50,105 nucleotides of DNA from positions 1 through 50,105 of the forward strand of contig REDZ01000137.1 in the NCBI GenBank assembly GCA_007695345.1, written 5' to 3'. Each line of letters begins with the position of its first letter. Within the stretch, counting starts at the first letter, position 1. Source of the stretch: Paracoccaceae bacterium. GTDB lineage: Bacteria > Pseudomonadota > Alphaproteobacteria > Rhodobacterales > Rhodobacteraceae. The notes below the pieces were generated by a model. The model saw nothing but the letters and a program-made list of their open reading frames with translations, did not search any database and had not been told where the DNA came from. Shown piece by piece: positions 8,645 to 16,790 of the stretch. Made by a program: the position numbers and the translations under genes.

Positions 8645-9477
8645 TTGACAGCCCCCCGTGTGATGCCCCGGATCAGTTGCCGCGAGAAGATCAGATACAG
8701 CACCACCACCGGAAAGATCGCCAGCGTCAGCGCGGCCAGAACCGCGTTCCAGTTGGTGACATACTGGCCAAGGAAGATCTGGCTGCCCAGCGTAAGCGTC
8801 TTGGTCGCATCGCTGGGGGCCAGGATCAGCGGGAACCAGAGGTCGTTCCAGATCGGGATCATGGTGAACACCGCGACCGTGGCCAGCGCCGGGCGTACCA
8901 GCGGCAGCGCGATGGTAAAGAAGATGCGATATTCGCTGAGCCCGTCGATCCGCGCGGCGTTCTTAAGATCGTCGGACACTTGCCGCATGAATTCCGCCAG
9001 GATGAACACGGCCAGCGGCAGGCCCTGCGCCGTATAGACCAGCACCAGCGAGGTCAGCGTATTGACCAGATTCGCCGCCACCATGATTTCCAGAATCGCG
9101 ACCGTGCCCAGCCGGATCGGGATCATGATGCCCAGCGCCAGATACAGCCCCATCAGCAGGTTGCCGCGAAAGCGGTATTCGGCCAGCGCAAAGGCCGCCA
9201 TCGCCCCGAACAGCAGCACCAGAAACAGCGAGGCCAGGGTCACGATCAGCGAATTCTGGAAATACAGCAGGAAATTGCCCTGTTCGAGAACAGTGTGAAA
9301 CCCCACCAGATCGAAACTTTCGCGCGTCGGCAACGCCAGTGGTTCATTGAAGATGGCGCGGCGTGACTTCATCGAATTGATGACAACCAGAAACACCGGA
9401 TAAAGCGCGAGGATCGTATAGGCGATCAGGATCGCATGGGCCGCCGATGACCTCAGGATATTGGCGCGCGCAGACAT
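8641..9477 (-). CDS. Sugar ABC transporter permease (MalG type)
   Basis: A 278-residue inner-membrane permease with about six hydrophobic segments and the EAA loop near residues 190-215 (AARIDGLSEYRIFFTIALPL), the contact site for the ATPase. The length and lack of a long N-terminal domain fit the MalG half of the CUT1 carbohydrate group. ATG 9477 is chosen: GAAAGGGG stands 7 bases upstream, and the in-frame extension to 9552 overlaps the upstream permease gene. It starts 13 bases after that gene and overlaps the oxidoreductase gene by four bases. Confidence 0.92.
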   Translation of the reverse strand: MSARANILRSSAAHAILIAYTILALYPVFLVVINSMKSRRAIFNEPLALPTRESFDLVGFHTVLEQGNFLLYFQNSLIVTLASLFLVLLFGAMAAFALAEYRFRGNLLMGLYLALGIMIPIRLGTVAILEIMVAANLVNTLTSLVLVYTAQGLPLAVFILAEFMRQVSDDLKNAARIDGLSEYRIFFTIALPLVRPALATVAVFTMIPIWNDLWFPLILAPSDATKTLTLGSQIFLGQYVTNWNAVLAALTLAIFPVVVLYLIFSRQLIRGITRGAVK

Positions 9478-9490
9478 GATCTTGCCCCTT

Positions 9491-10423
9491 TCAGAACTGA
9501 TAGCGGCGCATCCGGGTCTGGATGCCGAACAGATAGAGCGACACGCCCGCAAGGATGATGAAGAACATCACCGTCGCGACAGTCGCGCCCATATGCGGAT
9601 CGCCCAGTTGCAACTGAAACCCAAAGAAGGTGCGGAACAGCAGGCTGCCCAGAATATCGGTGCTGTAATTCGGCCCAGCCAAGGCCCCTTGTACCACATA
9701 GATCAGGTCGAACGCATTGAAATTGCCTACGAATGTCAGGATCGACACGATCCCGATGGTGGGCAGAATCAGCGGCAGCTTGATCTTCCAGAACTGCGAT
9801 GCGCCGGTGATGCCGTCCATTTCGGCCGCTTCCAGCACTTCATCAGGGATGGACAGAAGGGCGGCGTAGATCAGCATCATCGGGATGCCGACGAATTGCC
9901 AGACCGAAATCAGCGCCAGCGTGGTCAGGGCAGAGCTTTCCTGTCCCAGCCAGGGCGAAAACCAGTCCCCGATCCCGATGGCATCCATCATGTTCGGCGC
10001 CACACCCCAGAGCGGCGACAGGATCAGCCGCCAGACAAAGCCCACGATCACGAAGCTCAGAATCGCGGGGATGAAGATCGCTGTGCGGTAGAAGGCGGCG
10101 AAACGCAGGCGCGGCGATGACAGGATCGCTGCCAGCGCGATGCCGATAGGGTTCTGCACCAGCATATGCACGATGAAAAACCACAGGTTATTCCATGTCG
10201 CATTCCAGAACGCCCCCGACCAGCGTGGATCAGTGAACAGTGTCACGAAATTGGCCAGCCCCACAAATTCACGCGTGTTCCCTTCGCCGCGGGTGAAAAG
10301 CGACAGGTTCAGTGTGCCGAAAAGCGGGATGATCATGATCGCGGTGTAGATCAGCACGGCAGGTGCCAGAAACACGACGATATGCCAGCGGATCGGGCGC
10401 CGCTTGGTGCGGGGTCTGGACAT
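9491..10423 (-). CDS. Sugar ABC transporter permease (MalF type)
   Basis: A 310-residue inner-membrane permease, the MalF partner of the next gene. It begins with a short basic cytosolic tail (MSRPRTKRRPIRW), then about six membrane helices, and an EAA loop near residue 215 (AAEMDGITGASQFWKIKLPL). GGAGGTTCCC precedes the ATG. It is second in the leftward operon, separated from the binding-protein gene by 64 bases containing a strong hairpin, which fits lower expression of membrane parts than of the binding protein. Confidence 0.92.
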   Translation of the reverse strand: MSRPRTKRRPIRWHIVVFLAPAVLIYTAIMIIPLFGTLNLSLFTRGEGNTREFVGLANFVTLFTDPRWSGAFWNATWNNLWFFIVHMLVQNPIGIALAAILSSPRLRFAAFYRTAIFIPAILSFVIVGFVWRLILSPLWGVAPNMMDAIGIGDWFSPWLGQESSALTTLALISVWQFVGIPMMLIYAALLSIPDEVLEAAEMDGITGASQFWKIKLPLILPTIGIVSILTFVGNFNAFDLIYVVQGALAGPNYSTDILGSLLFRTFFGFQLQLGDPHMGATVATVMFFIILAGVSLYLFGIQTRMRRYQF

Positions 10424-10446
10424 GGGAACCTCCGGTCAGGCAGGCA

Positions 10447-10474
10447 GCGGCCCCGGAGAGGTGTCCGGGGCCGC
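10447..10474 (-). terminator. Intercistronic hairpin after the binding-protein gene
   Basis: A perfect 10-bp stem GCGGCCCCGG / CCGGGGCCGC (10447-10456 with 10465-10474) with an 8-base loop lies 13 bases beyond the binding-protein stop on the leftward transcript. There is no U tract. Such structures after binding-protein genes commonly protect the upstream mRNA from 3' exonucleases; that role is inferred here. Confidence 0.6.
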
Positions 10475-10487
10475 ATGGATCAGACGC

Positions 10488-11741
10488 TTACTGATGCGGC
10501 TCGTACCAGGAGGAAAGACCGTCCTGCAGATGCGCACCTGCTTCTTCCGGGGTCCAGGTGCCGCGCATCACATTGGCCGAGGCCGTCCAGCTTTCATTGG
10601 ACAGGTTCGGCGTGCCGCGCGATACGATCTGGTGAAAGGGCCGGATCGTGCTTTCGCACTGGTCGCGCCAGCCGATGAATTCCTGCGCCAGCGGGTCTTC
10701 CAGCGTCACCTCGGCATCCGAGAGCGGGAAGAAGCCGGGGATCGCATTGGCAAACAGGTTCGATGCCTCGCTGCCTGCGACCCAGGTCAGGAAGGCGCGC
10801 CCTTCCTCCTGATGCTCCGAGGCCGCGTTCAGCCCGATGCCCATATCCGTGTGGTCCGAGATGAAGCAGCCATCCGTACCGGCCGGCACCGGCGGGGGAA
10901 AGGCGCCCATTTCAAAATCGGCCTGTTCGCGGAAGCCTGCAATTTCCCAGGACCCGGCCGGATAGATCGCGGCGCGCCCCAGTGTAAACAGGTTCTGGCT
11001 GTCGGGGTAGCTTTGCGATTCGAAGCCGCGACCCAGATAGGGCGACCAGCGCGCCAGTTGCTCGAAGGGCGCGACCCATTCATCATCGGTCAGGCGGCTT
11101 TCTCCGGCGATCAGGGCTGCGCGCCCTTCCTCGCCGCGCCAGTAATTCACGCCGATATTGGCAAAGCCCATGGTCGCCGCTTCCCATTGGTCATTGATAC
11201 CCATGGCCATCGGGATATAGCCGCCATCCTCTTCAATGGCATCCAGCACGGCGAAAAATTCTTCTTCCGTTTCCGGCACTTCAAGGTCCAGTTCCTCAAA
11301 GATTTCGGCATTATAGATGAAGCCGTGAATCACCGAAGCCAGCGGAACGCAGAAGGTCTGGCTGCCATCATCCGTGGACCAGGCCGATTTTGCGACATCC
11401 GAGAAATTCTCCATCCCGTCCAGATCGGTCAGATCGGACAGTTGATCGCGCTCGAACAGTTGCAGCGCCGCGTCAAAGGCGCGGCAGGTGATGATATCGC
11501 CCGCTGTGCCCGCATCGAGCTTGGAATTGAGCGCCGAGTTGTACTGCGCCGGTGCGGTGGGCTGGAAATCCAGCCGGATGCCGGGATGCGCAGCCTCGAA
11601 GGCCGGGATGATCTGATTGCGCCAGATCGAGATATCGTCATTGCGCCAGCTTTCGATTGTCAGCGTGACGTCCTGTGCCAGCGCCCCGCTTGCGCAGAGC
11701 GCAATCGCGGTGGTCAGCGTCAGTGTCTTGCGGGTGGTCAT
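10488..11741 (-). CDS. Extracellular sugar-binding protein (family 1) of the amino-sugar importer
   Basis: A 417-residue periplasmic binding protein that should deliver the sugar to the two permeases. Residues 1-22 are a Sec signal peptide (MTTRKTLTLTTAIALCASGALA, cut before QDV). The mature protein has the family-1 features: TIESWRNDD at the start, later AIYPAGSWEIAGF and the FLTWVAGSEASNLFAN segment. ATG 11741 is preferred over a much longer in-frame reading because AAGGAGGA lies 7 bases upstream and the signal peptide starts there. It is first in the leftward operon, facing the kinase gene across 312 bp. Specificity for GlcNAc, chitooligosaccharide or MurNAc cannot be told from sequence. 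Confidence 0.92.
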   Translation of the reverse strand: MTTRKTLTLTTAIALCASGALAQDVTLTIESWRNDDISIWRNQIIPAFEAAHPGIRLDFQPTAPAQYNSALNSKLDAGTAGDIITCRAFDAALQLFERDQLSDLTDLDGMENFSDVAKSAWSTDDGSQTFCVPLASVIHGFIYNAEIFEELDLEVPETEEEFFAVLDAIEEDGGYIPMAMGINDQWEAATMGFANIGVNYWRGEEGRAALIAGESRLTDDEWVAPFEQLARWSPYLGRGFESQSYPDSQNLFTLGRAAIYPAGSWEIAGFREQADFEMGAFPPPVPAGTDGCFISDHTDMGIGLNAASEHQEEGRAFLTWVAGSEASNLFANAIPGFFPLSDAEVTLEDPLAQEFIGWRDQCESTIRPFHQIVSRGTPNLSNESWTASANVMRGTWTPEEAGAHLQDGLSSWYEPHQ

Positions 11742-11769
11742 GGCAGTCCTCCTTGTTGCAGCATGGGGC

Positions 11770-11788
11770 AGCATGTCGGACATGCTGT
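11770..11788. promoter_or_regulatory. Perfect 19-bp palindrome in the leader of the binding-protein gene
   Basis: CAGCATGTCGGACATGCTG has two 9-base arms that are exact reverse complements around one central base. It lies 29 bases upstream of the binding-protein start codon and downstream of the likely promoter. A one-base centre disfavours an RNA hairpin, so a protein-binding operator is more likely. Which regulator binds is unknown. Confidence 0.45.
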
Positions 11789-11830
11789 CCGTTTTATGAA
11801 GTGCCTCCCCTGTGCGATAGTAGCACCAAC

Positions 11831-11849
11831 ATAATACCATTTGTCCAGA
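11831..11849 (-). promoter_or_regulatory. Leftward promoter/operator motif
   Basis: Read on the minus strand it is TCTGGACAAATGGTATTAT. TATTAT is a plausible -10 box for the binding-protein operon; TGGTAT matches the half-site known for NagR/DasR-type GntR regulators. It mirrors the rightward motif at 12013-12034. Confidence 0.45.
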
Positions 11850-12012
11850 ATTTTCTTGGGCTGATAGCTGAAAACCAAGGTCAGAACGGGGTGTGCTGCC
11901 AGTTATTTGCCAGATATCAGATGTTTGCTGTCTTTTGCGGCTTTCCTGGCTTGCCGCTTCAGGTGCGGGCGATCTTAACAGCCCCTGCGCTCCATTCAGA
12001 AACCACTTTTCA

Positions 12013-12034
12013 TCTGGTATTGTTTTGGTATTAT
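12013..12034 (+). promoter_or_regulatory. Rightward promoter/operator motif
   Basis: TCTGG, eight bases, then TGGTATTAT; the intervening bases include a second TGGTATT, so two direct half-sites stand 10 bases apart. TATTAT at 12029-12034 is a plausible -10 box about 20 bases before the kinase start codon, giving a very short leader with its GGGGG ribosome site. Confidence 0.45.
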
Positions 12035-12053
12035 CTGTGCCAAGGGGGCGATC

Positions 12054-12944
12054 ATGCGGCTTTTCATCGGACTTGATGGTGGCGGAACCGGGTGCCGCGC
12101 GCAGGCAGAACTGCCCGACGGGCGGCGCACCGCGCCTGTGTCCGGTGGCGCGGCCAATGTCCATAGCGACCCGGATCGCGCGCAGGCAGAGATTGCGGAT
12201 GTGCTGGCACGGGTCATGGCGCAGGCGCGGGCTTTGCTGCCTGATGGGGGCGATATCGCGCCTGTCGTCGTGCTTGGGTTGGCCGGGGCCAGCGAAACAG
12301 GAGCGGCGACACGGCTGCGCGCTTGTCTGCCTTATTCCGATATGACCGTCTGTGGCGATATCGAGATTTCGCTGGCGGGCGCGTTCGAGGATGCGGACGG
12401 GATCGTGATGGCGGTCGGCACCGGGTCGGTGCTGGCCTGTCAGCGGGGCGGGCAGATGCAGCGGCTGGGCGGATACGGGTTCATGCTGGGTGATGAGGGG
12501 AGCGGCGCATGGCTGGGCCGCGAAGCGCTGCGCGCCGCCTTGCAGGCCCGCGATGGCCTGTCACCCAGTGGCCCGCTGACCCGCGCGATCTGGGACCGGT
12601 TCGGCGATCTGCCCGCGATGATCGGCTTTGCCGCACAGGCGCGCCCGTCCGATTATGCCGCGCTCGCGCCCCTTGTGCTAGAGCAGGGGTGCGCTCATTG
12701 CCCGGTCGCGGGGTGTATTCTGGACCGGGGCTGCGCCTATCTGCTGCGTGCGATCACGCAACTGCAGGCTGGTGCACCCGAGATGCCGGTTGCCGCCCTT
12801 GGCGGGCTTGGCCCGGCGCTTCTGGACCGGATTGCAGGGCAGGGGGGGGCGGCATTCCGCCCCGCTCCGCCCAAGGGAACGGCGCTGGATGGCGCCTTGT
12901 GGCTTGCGCGGGGTCGCGCCCGCATGACAAAGGAAATCGTATGA
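12054..12944 (+). CDS. BadF/BadG-type amino-sugar kinase (N-acetylglucosamine kinase)
   Basis: A 296-residue ASKHA-fold kinase. The phosphate-1 loop LDGGGTGCRA stands at residues 7-16, the adenosine/phosphate-2 region is VMAVGTGSVLAC, and GGYGFMLGDEGSGAWLGREAL is the signature of the N-acetylglucosamine kinase/BadF group. It would phosphorylate the imported sugar at O6 in the cytosol. AAGGGGGCG precedes ATG 12054. It heads the rightward operon; its end overlaps the deaminase start by four bases (ATGA). Whether it also accepts MurNAc, as needed to feed the MurQ-like enzyme, is open. Confidence 0.88.
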   Translation: MRLFIGLDGGGTGCRAQAELPDGRRTAPVSGGAANVHSDPDRAQAEIADVLARVMAQARALLPDGGDIAPVVVLGLAGASETGAATRLRACLPYSDMTVCGDIEISLAGAFEDADGIVMAVGTGSVLACQRGGQMQRLGGYGFMLGDEGSGAWLGREALRAALQARDGLSPSGPLTRAIWDRFGDLPAMIGFAAQARPSDYAALAPLVLEQGCAHCPVAGCILDRGCAYLLRAITQLQAGAPEMPVAALGGLGPALLDRIAGQGGAAFRPAPPKGTALDGALWLARGRARMTKEIV

Positions 12945-13963
12945 CCCAGACATTCATGGCCCGCGAAATCGCCGAGATTCCGGCCAGCATCCGTGCCTCT
13001 ATCGGTGACAATCGCGATCGGTTGGCGGTGCTGGGCGATGACATCCGCGCGCTGGCCCCGCAGCTATTTGTCACGGTCGCGCGCGGATCATCGGATCATG
13101 CGGCGGGATATTTCAAATACGCCTGCGAAATCATGACCGGCATCCCCGTCGCCTCTGTCGGGCCGTCGGTTGCGTCAGTCTATGACGCGAAACTGCGCCT
13201 GCCGCGCAGCGTGGCGCTGGCCATTTCGCAATCCGGGCAAAGCCCCGATATCGTCGCCATGACCCGCGCCGCACGCGGCGCGGGTGCGATGGGGGTGGCG
13301 CTGACCAACAACCCCGACAGCGCGTTGGCGCAGGAAAGCACGCATTGCCTGCCGCTGTGCTGTGGCCCGGAATACAGCGTGGCAGCGACCAAGAGCTTCG
13401 TGGCCTCGGTCGTGGCGGGGCTGGAGCTTCTGGCCGCATGGACCGAGGATCAGGCGCTTGCAGATGCGCTGGCCACGTTGCCGGACGCGAGCGAACAGGC
13501 GCTTGCCTGCGACTGGTCGGCATTGTCGGACCGGCTGGTGCGCGCGCCCGCGCTTTACGTGCTGGGGCGCGGCGCGGGCTATGCGATTGCCAGCGAGATT
13601 GCGCTGAAATTCAAGGAAACCTCGGCCATCCATGCCGAAGCCTATTCCGCCGCCGAAGTGCTGCACGGCCCGGCCGCGCTGGTCGAACGTGGTTTTCCCG
13701 TGCTGGGGCTGATCTGCGAGGATGCAGCGCAGGACAGCTTTCGTGACACAGCCAGGCGGTTGCAGGCGCAGGGGGCGGATCTGTTCGTGACCGACACGCT
13801 CGATGGGATCGGCGCGCTGCCCGTGGTGGCGCCATTGCATCCGCTGGTCGATCCGCTGCTGCGCGTCGTCAGCTTCTATGGATTTATCGAGGCGCTGGCC
13901 CGCAGGCGCGGTCTGGCCCCGGACAGCCCGCGCCACCTGCGCAAGGTGACAGAGACTGTCTGA
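12941..13963 (+). CDS. NagB-II type glucosamine-6-phosphate deaminase (tandem SIS domains)
   Basis: A 340-residue protein of two SIS domains, related to the isomerase half of GlmS but lacking its glutaminase. Seen: VARGSSDHAAG near 47-57, ISQSGQSPD near 95-103, EYSVAATKSF, and ALKFKETSAIHAEAYSAAEVLHGP, the last carrying the conserved acidic and histidine residues. In nag operons without classical NagB this family converts GlcN-6-phosphate to fructose-6-phosphate and ammonia. ATG 12941 overlaps the kinase stop as ATGA; nagA begins in the last base of its TGA. An AgaS-like role on galactosamine-6-phosphate is the main alternative. Confidence 0.85.
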   Translation: MTQTFMAREIAEIPASIRASIGDNRDRLAVLGDDIRALAPQLFVTVARGSSDHAAGYFKYACEIMTGIPVASVGPSVASVYDAKLRLPRSVALAISQSGQSPDIVAMTRAARGAGAMGVALTNNPDSALAQESTHCLPLCCGPEYSVAATKSFVASVVAGLELLAAWTEDQALADALATLPDASEQALACDWSALSDRLVRAPALYVLGRGAGYAIASEIALKFKETSAIHAEAYSAAEVLHGPAALVERGFPVLGLICEDAAQDSFRDTARRLQAQGADLFVTDTLDGIGALPVVAPLHPLVDPLLRVVSFYGFIEALARRRGLAPDSPRHLRKVTETV

Positions 13964-15120
13964 TGGAGCAGGTGATCCGCGCAGATCAGGTATTTGACGG
14001 GACTGTGCTGCACCGTGACGCGGCCGTGCATCTGGGCCCGGATGGCCGGGTGGTGACAGTTCATCATGGGGCAGATCGCTTGCCCAAGGGGCTGCCGCGC
14101 ACCGATCTGGGGGCCTGCATCCTGTCCCCCGGCATGGTCGATCTGCAGGTCAACGGGGGTGGCGGGGCGATGGTGGGCGCGGCCACGGATGCCGCACAAC
14201 TGGCCGATATCTGCGCGTCCCATGCGCGGCTGGGCACGACTGCACTCCTGCCAACGCTGATCACCGATGGTGCCGATGTCACACGTCAGGTGCTCGAGGC
14301 CGGGTTTCAGGCCGCGCAGCGCGGAGTGTCGGGGTTTGCCGGGCTGCATCTGGAAGGGCCGCATCTGGACCCCGCGCGCAAGGGCGCGCATGACGCGTCG
14401 CTTATCCGCCCCATGTCGGCACAGGATCTGACCCTGCTGTGCGACGCGGCGCCCAAGCTGCCCGCGCTGATTGTCACGTTGGCCCCCGAAGCCGTCAGCG
14501 CCGACCAGATCGCGACATTGGCGCAGGCCGGGGTGCTGGTCAGCCTGGGCCATAGCGGGTGTTCGGCAGAACAGGCCCGCGCTGCCCATCAGGCCGGGGC
14601 AGCGCTGGTGACGCATCTGTATAACGCGATGGGGCCAATGGTGAATCGTGCGCCAGGGCTGGTGGGCGCGGCGCTGACCACCCCGCTGCGCGCCGGGATC
14701 ATCGCCGATGGCGTGCATGTCGCGCCCGAATGTCTGGCAATCGCCCTGCAGATGAAGGCCGAAAGCGATCTGTTCCTTGTATCTGATGCAATGGCGGTTG
14801 CGGGTACCGATATGCGCGATTTCACGCTGGGTGGCCGCCGCATCCTGTGCCGCGACGGGCGACTGATGCTGGAGGATGGCACGCTCGCGGGCGCGGATAT
14901 ATCGCTTGCCGGGGCAGTGGCGTGTCTTGTGGGCCTGCAGGTTCCGCTGGCGCGGGCGCTGGCCATGGCGACACGCATCCCCGCTGATGTGATTGGCGCC
15001 ACTGACCGGGGGCGCCTGCAGCCGGGCGCGCGGGGCGATATGGTCGCCCTTGATCCAGGGCTGAATGTTGCGGCGGTCTGGGTCGGGGGGCAACAGGTGG
15101 TTCAGGCGCTGCGTCTGTGA
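13963..15120 (+). CDS. nagA: N-acetylglucosamine-6-phosphate deacetylase
   Basis: A 385-residue amidohydrolase removing acetate from GlcNAc-6-phosphate to give GlcN-6-phosphate for the preceding deaminase. Motifs in order: SPGMVDLQVNGGGG, LHLEGPHLDPARKGAH with the metal-binding Glu, LGHSG and THLYNAM supplying histidines, and VSDAM with the catalytic Asp. Its length matches the family. The start codon shares one base with the upstream stop (TGATG), typical of translational coupling. Last gene of the rightward operon; no clear terminator follows. Confidence 0.95.
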   Translation: MEQVIRADQVFDGTVLHRDAAVHLGPDGRVVTVHHGADRLPKGLPRTDLGACILSPGMVDLQVNGGGGAMVGAATDAAQLADICASHARLGTTALLPTLITDGADVTRQVLEAGFQAAQRGVSGFAGLHLEGPHLDPARKGAHDASLIRPMSAQDLTLLCDAAPKLPALIVTLAPEAVSADQIATLAQAGVLVSLGHSGCSAEQARAAHQAGAALVTHLYNAMGPMVNRAPGLVGAALTTPLRAGIIADGVHVAPECLAIALQMKAESDLFLVSDAMAVAGTDMRDFTLGGRRILCRDGRLMLEDGTLAGADISLAGAVACLVGLQVPLARALAMATRIPADVIGATDRGRLQPGARGDMVALDPGLNVAAVWVGGQQVVQALRL

Positions 15121-15185
15121 GCGATGGGCATCATGGCCGCACCTGCAGGCATTGACCTTTCGCCCCTCGGATATGTGCCAGAGTG

Positions 15186-16104
15186 ATGGGTCAAGGAACA
15201 AAACCGACCTACCGTACGGATGCCGGGCGCTTGGCGTTGCTGGCAGTCTATGACCGGTGGCTGGCCCTGCTGCCCGCCGGGGTCAGGCGCATCGAGGTGC
15301 AGACGCGCTTGGGGCCGACCAATGTGCTTGTCGCCGGACCGGAGGATGCGCCGCCCCTGATAATCCATCAGGGCGGCAACTTCCCCAACCCCGCGACGCT
15401 GCACTGGTTCGCCCCGCTGATGACGTGTTTCCGGGTCTATGCGCCGGATCTGCCGGGTGCGCCCGGCTATAGCGCGCCGCATCATCTCGATGGGCGCAAG
15501 CGCGCTGCATGGGTGGGTGCGCGACGTGCTCGGCGCGCTGGATCTGGAGAGTGTGCCGCATCTGGGCGCCTCCTTCGGGGGAGGGATCATCCTTGAACTG
15601 GCGCGTGTTGCACCCGAGCGGATCGACCTCATGGCGCTCATCGCGCCGGCTGGTCTGATCAGGCCCGCGATGTGGCCCCTTGTCTCGCAACTGGCGGTGC
15701 CGATGCTGCGCTACCGGCTGCGGCCCACTCGGGCCAACCTCACCGCCGCTGTCGCACCGCTGCACAGCGACCCGCCCGCGGAGTTGATGCTCGACACCCA
15801 TGCGGCCGTGTTCCGGCACCTGCGCCTTGCCCACCGCATGCCTGTCCCGATTGCCGATGGCGCGCTTGACGGTTTTAACCACCCGGCGCTGGTCGTCGGG
15901 GCCGAACGCGACCCGCTGTTTCCGGGCAAAGCACTTCTGGCCCGCGCCCGCTACCTTCTGCCGCAAGCCAGGACCCGGATGTTGCCGGGCAGCCGTCACT
16001 TCCCGTCGGCGCAGGACATCGATGCGCTTGCAGACTGGCTGGATGAGGTCCTGTCGGGATCACCTCAGCCCCCGAACAGTGCCAGCCCAGCCACCAGCGG
16101 ATAG
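15186..16104 (+). pseudogene. Alpha/beta hydrolase broken by a frameshift
   Basis: Two overlapping frames together spell one complete alpha/beta hydrolase of about 300 residues. The first runs from ATG 15186 through LIIHQGGNFPNPATL and VYAPDLPGAPGYSAPHHLDGR; around 15495-15510 coding sense jumps by +1 into the second frame, ALHGWVRDVLGALDL, then nucleophile motif LGASFGGG, acid region GAERDPLFPG and histidine GSRHF. All catalytic parts survive, so the break is recent or a sequence error: deleting one base near 15501 restores the frame. The 3' end overlaps the convergent MAPEG gene by about 40 bases. Substrate unknown. Confidence 0.7.
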
Positions 16105-16634
16105 CCCAGTGCGGCGGGCATCATGGTCAGGCCCATGCCAAGCGACCGCCCTTGCGCGCCGCCCCGGTAGCCGATGTAGAACAGCACCCGCCCGACCACG
16201 AACAGCCCCGCTGCGACCGGCAGAAGCGCCAGCCACGCCCCGCCTGCCACGGCGGCCAGTGCGAAATAGAACCCTGTCGCCAGCACGGTCTGTTCCAGCG
16301 TGTTCTGCAGGAACGCGGCCTTGATCGCCAGTCTGTCACTGGGCGGTCCGGCGGCTTGTCCGCCGATATCCTCGGGCGAAAAGCGCCGGGTGGTCGAGAC
16401 CATCATGATCGCCACCAGCAGCACGACGCCTGGCACCGCGACACACAGCGCCGCGAAGGCCAGCTGGTCGGCAACCTCCACCGGCAGATCGGCCAGCGCC
16501 GGGCCAAGCCAGAAAGCGGCGGTGAAGCCTGCCAAGGTTACAATGGTCGCGATGGTCGTGTCGCGCCGGATGGCGCGCTCCTCGGCGGCCATGTCCACGT
16601 CCTCGGCCGGGCGTCGGTAGTCATCAAGGGTCAT
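16065..16634 (-). CDS. MAPEG family membrane protein
   Basis: A 189-residue protein with four hydrophobic segments after a 40-residue acidic N-terminus. The central stretch (KAAFLQNTLEQTVLATGFYFALAA) and the later VVGRVLFYIGYRGG fit the membrane-associated eicosanoid/glutathione metabolism (MAPEG) family as found in bacteria. Function in bacteria is mostly unknown. ATG 16634 is chosen for the strong GGAGGAG 6 bases upstream; the in-frame extension upstream reads like non-coding sequence. It is convergent with the broken hydrolase. Confidence 0.75.
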   Translation of the reverse strand: MTLDDYRRPAEDVDMAAEERAIRRDTTIATIVTLAGFTAAFWLGPALADLPVEVADQLAFAALCVAVPGVVLLVAIMMVSTTRRFSPEDIGGQAAGPPSDRLAIKAAFLQNTLEQTVLATGFYFALAAVAGGAWLALLPVAAGLFVVGRVLFYIGYRGGAQGRSLGMGLTMMPAALGYPLVAGLALFGG

Positions 16635-16790
16635 GCGCTCTCCTCCTGTTCTGGCATCGCAGCCTATCAGCCCTGTCAAACCCGCCATGGCCTCGCGGCC
16701 GGGGGCCGTGGCCGCGCGCGCTTTGCCCGCCACTGCACTGACTGCCACCTGCTACCCGACGGTCAGGCGCCTTTTGAACGGGTGCGCGGG

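Larger units (their letters stand above)
11742..12053. promoter_or_regulatory. Divergent promoter region of the amino-sugar locus
   Basis: This 312-bp gap separates two operons transcribed away from each other and holds no gene. It is AT-richer than its flanks. Each side carries a TGGTATTAT motif oriented toward its own gene (11831-11849 leftward, 12013-12034 rightward), in which TATTAT can act as -10 box, and the leftward leader contains a perfect palindrome at 11770-11788. It should be the control point for the whole locus, most likely for the GntR protein encoded at 4971-5705. Confidence 0.7.
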
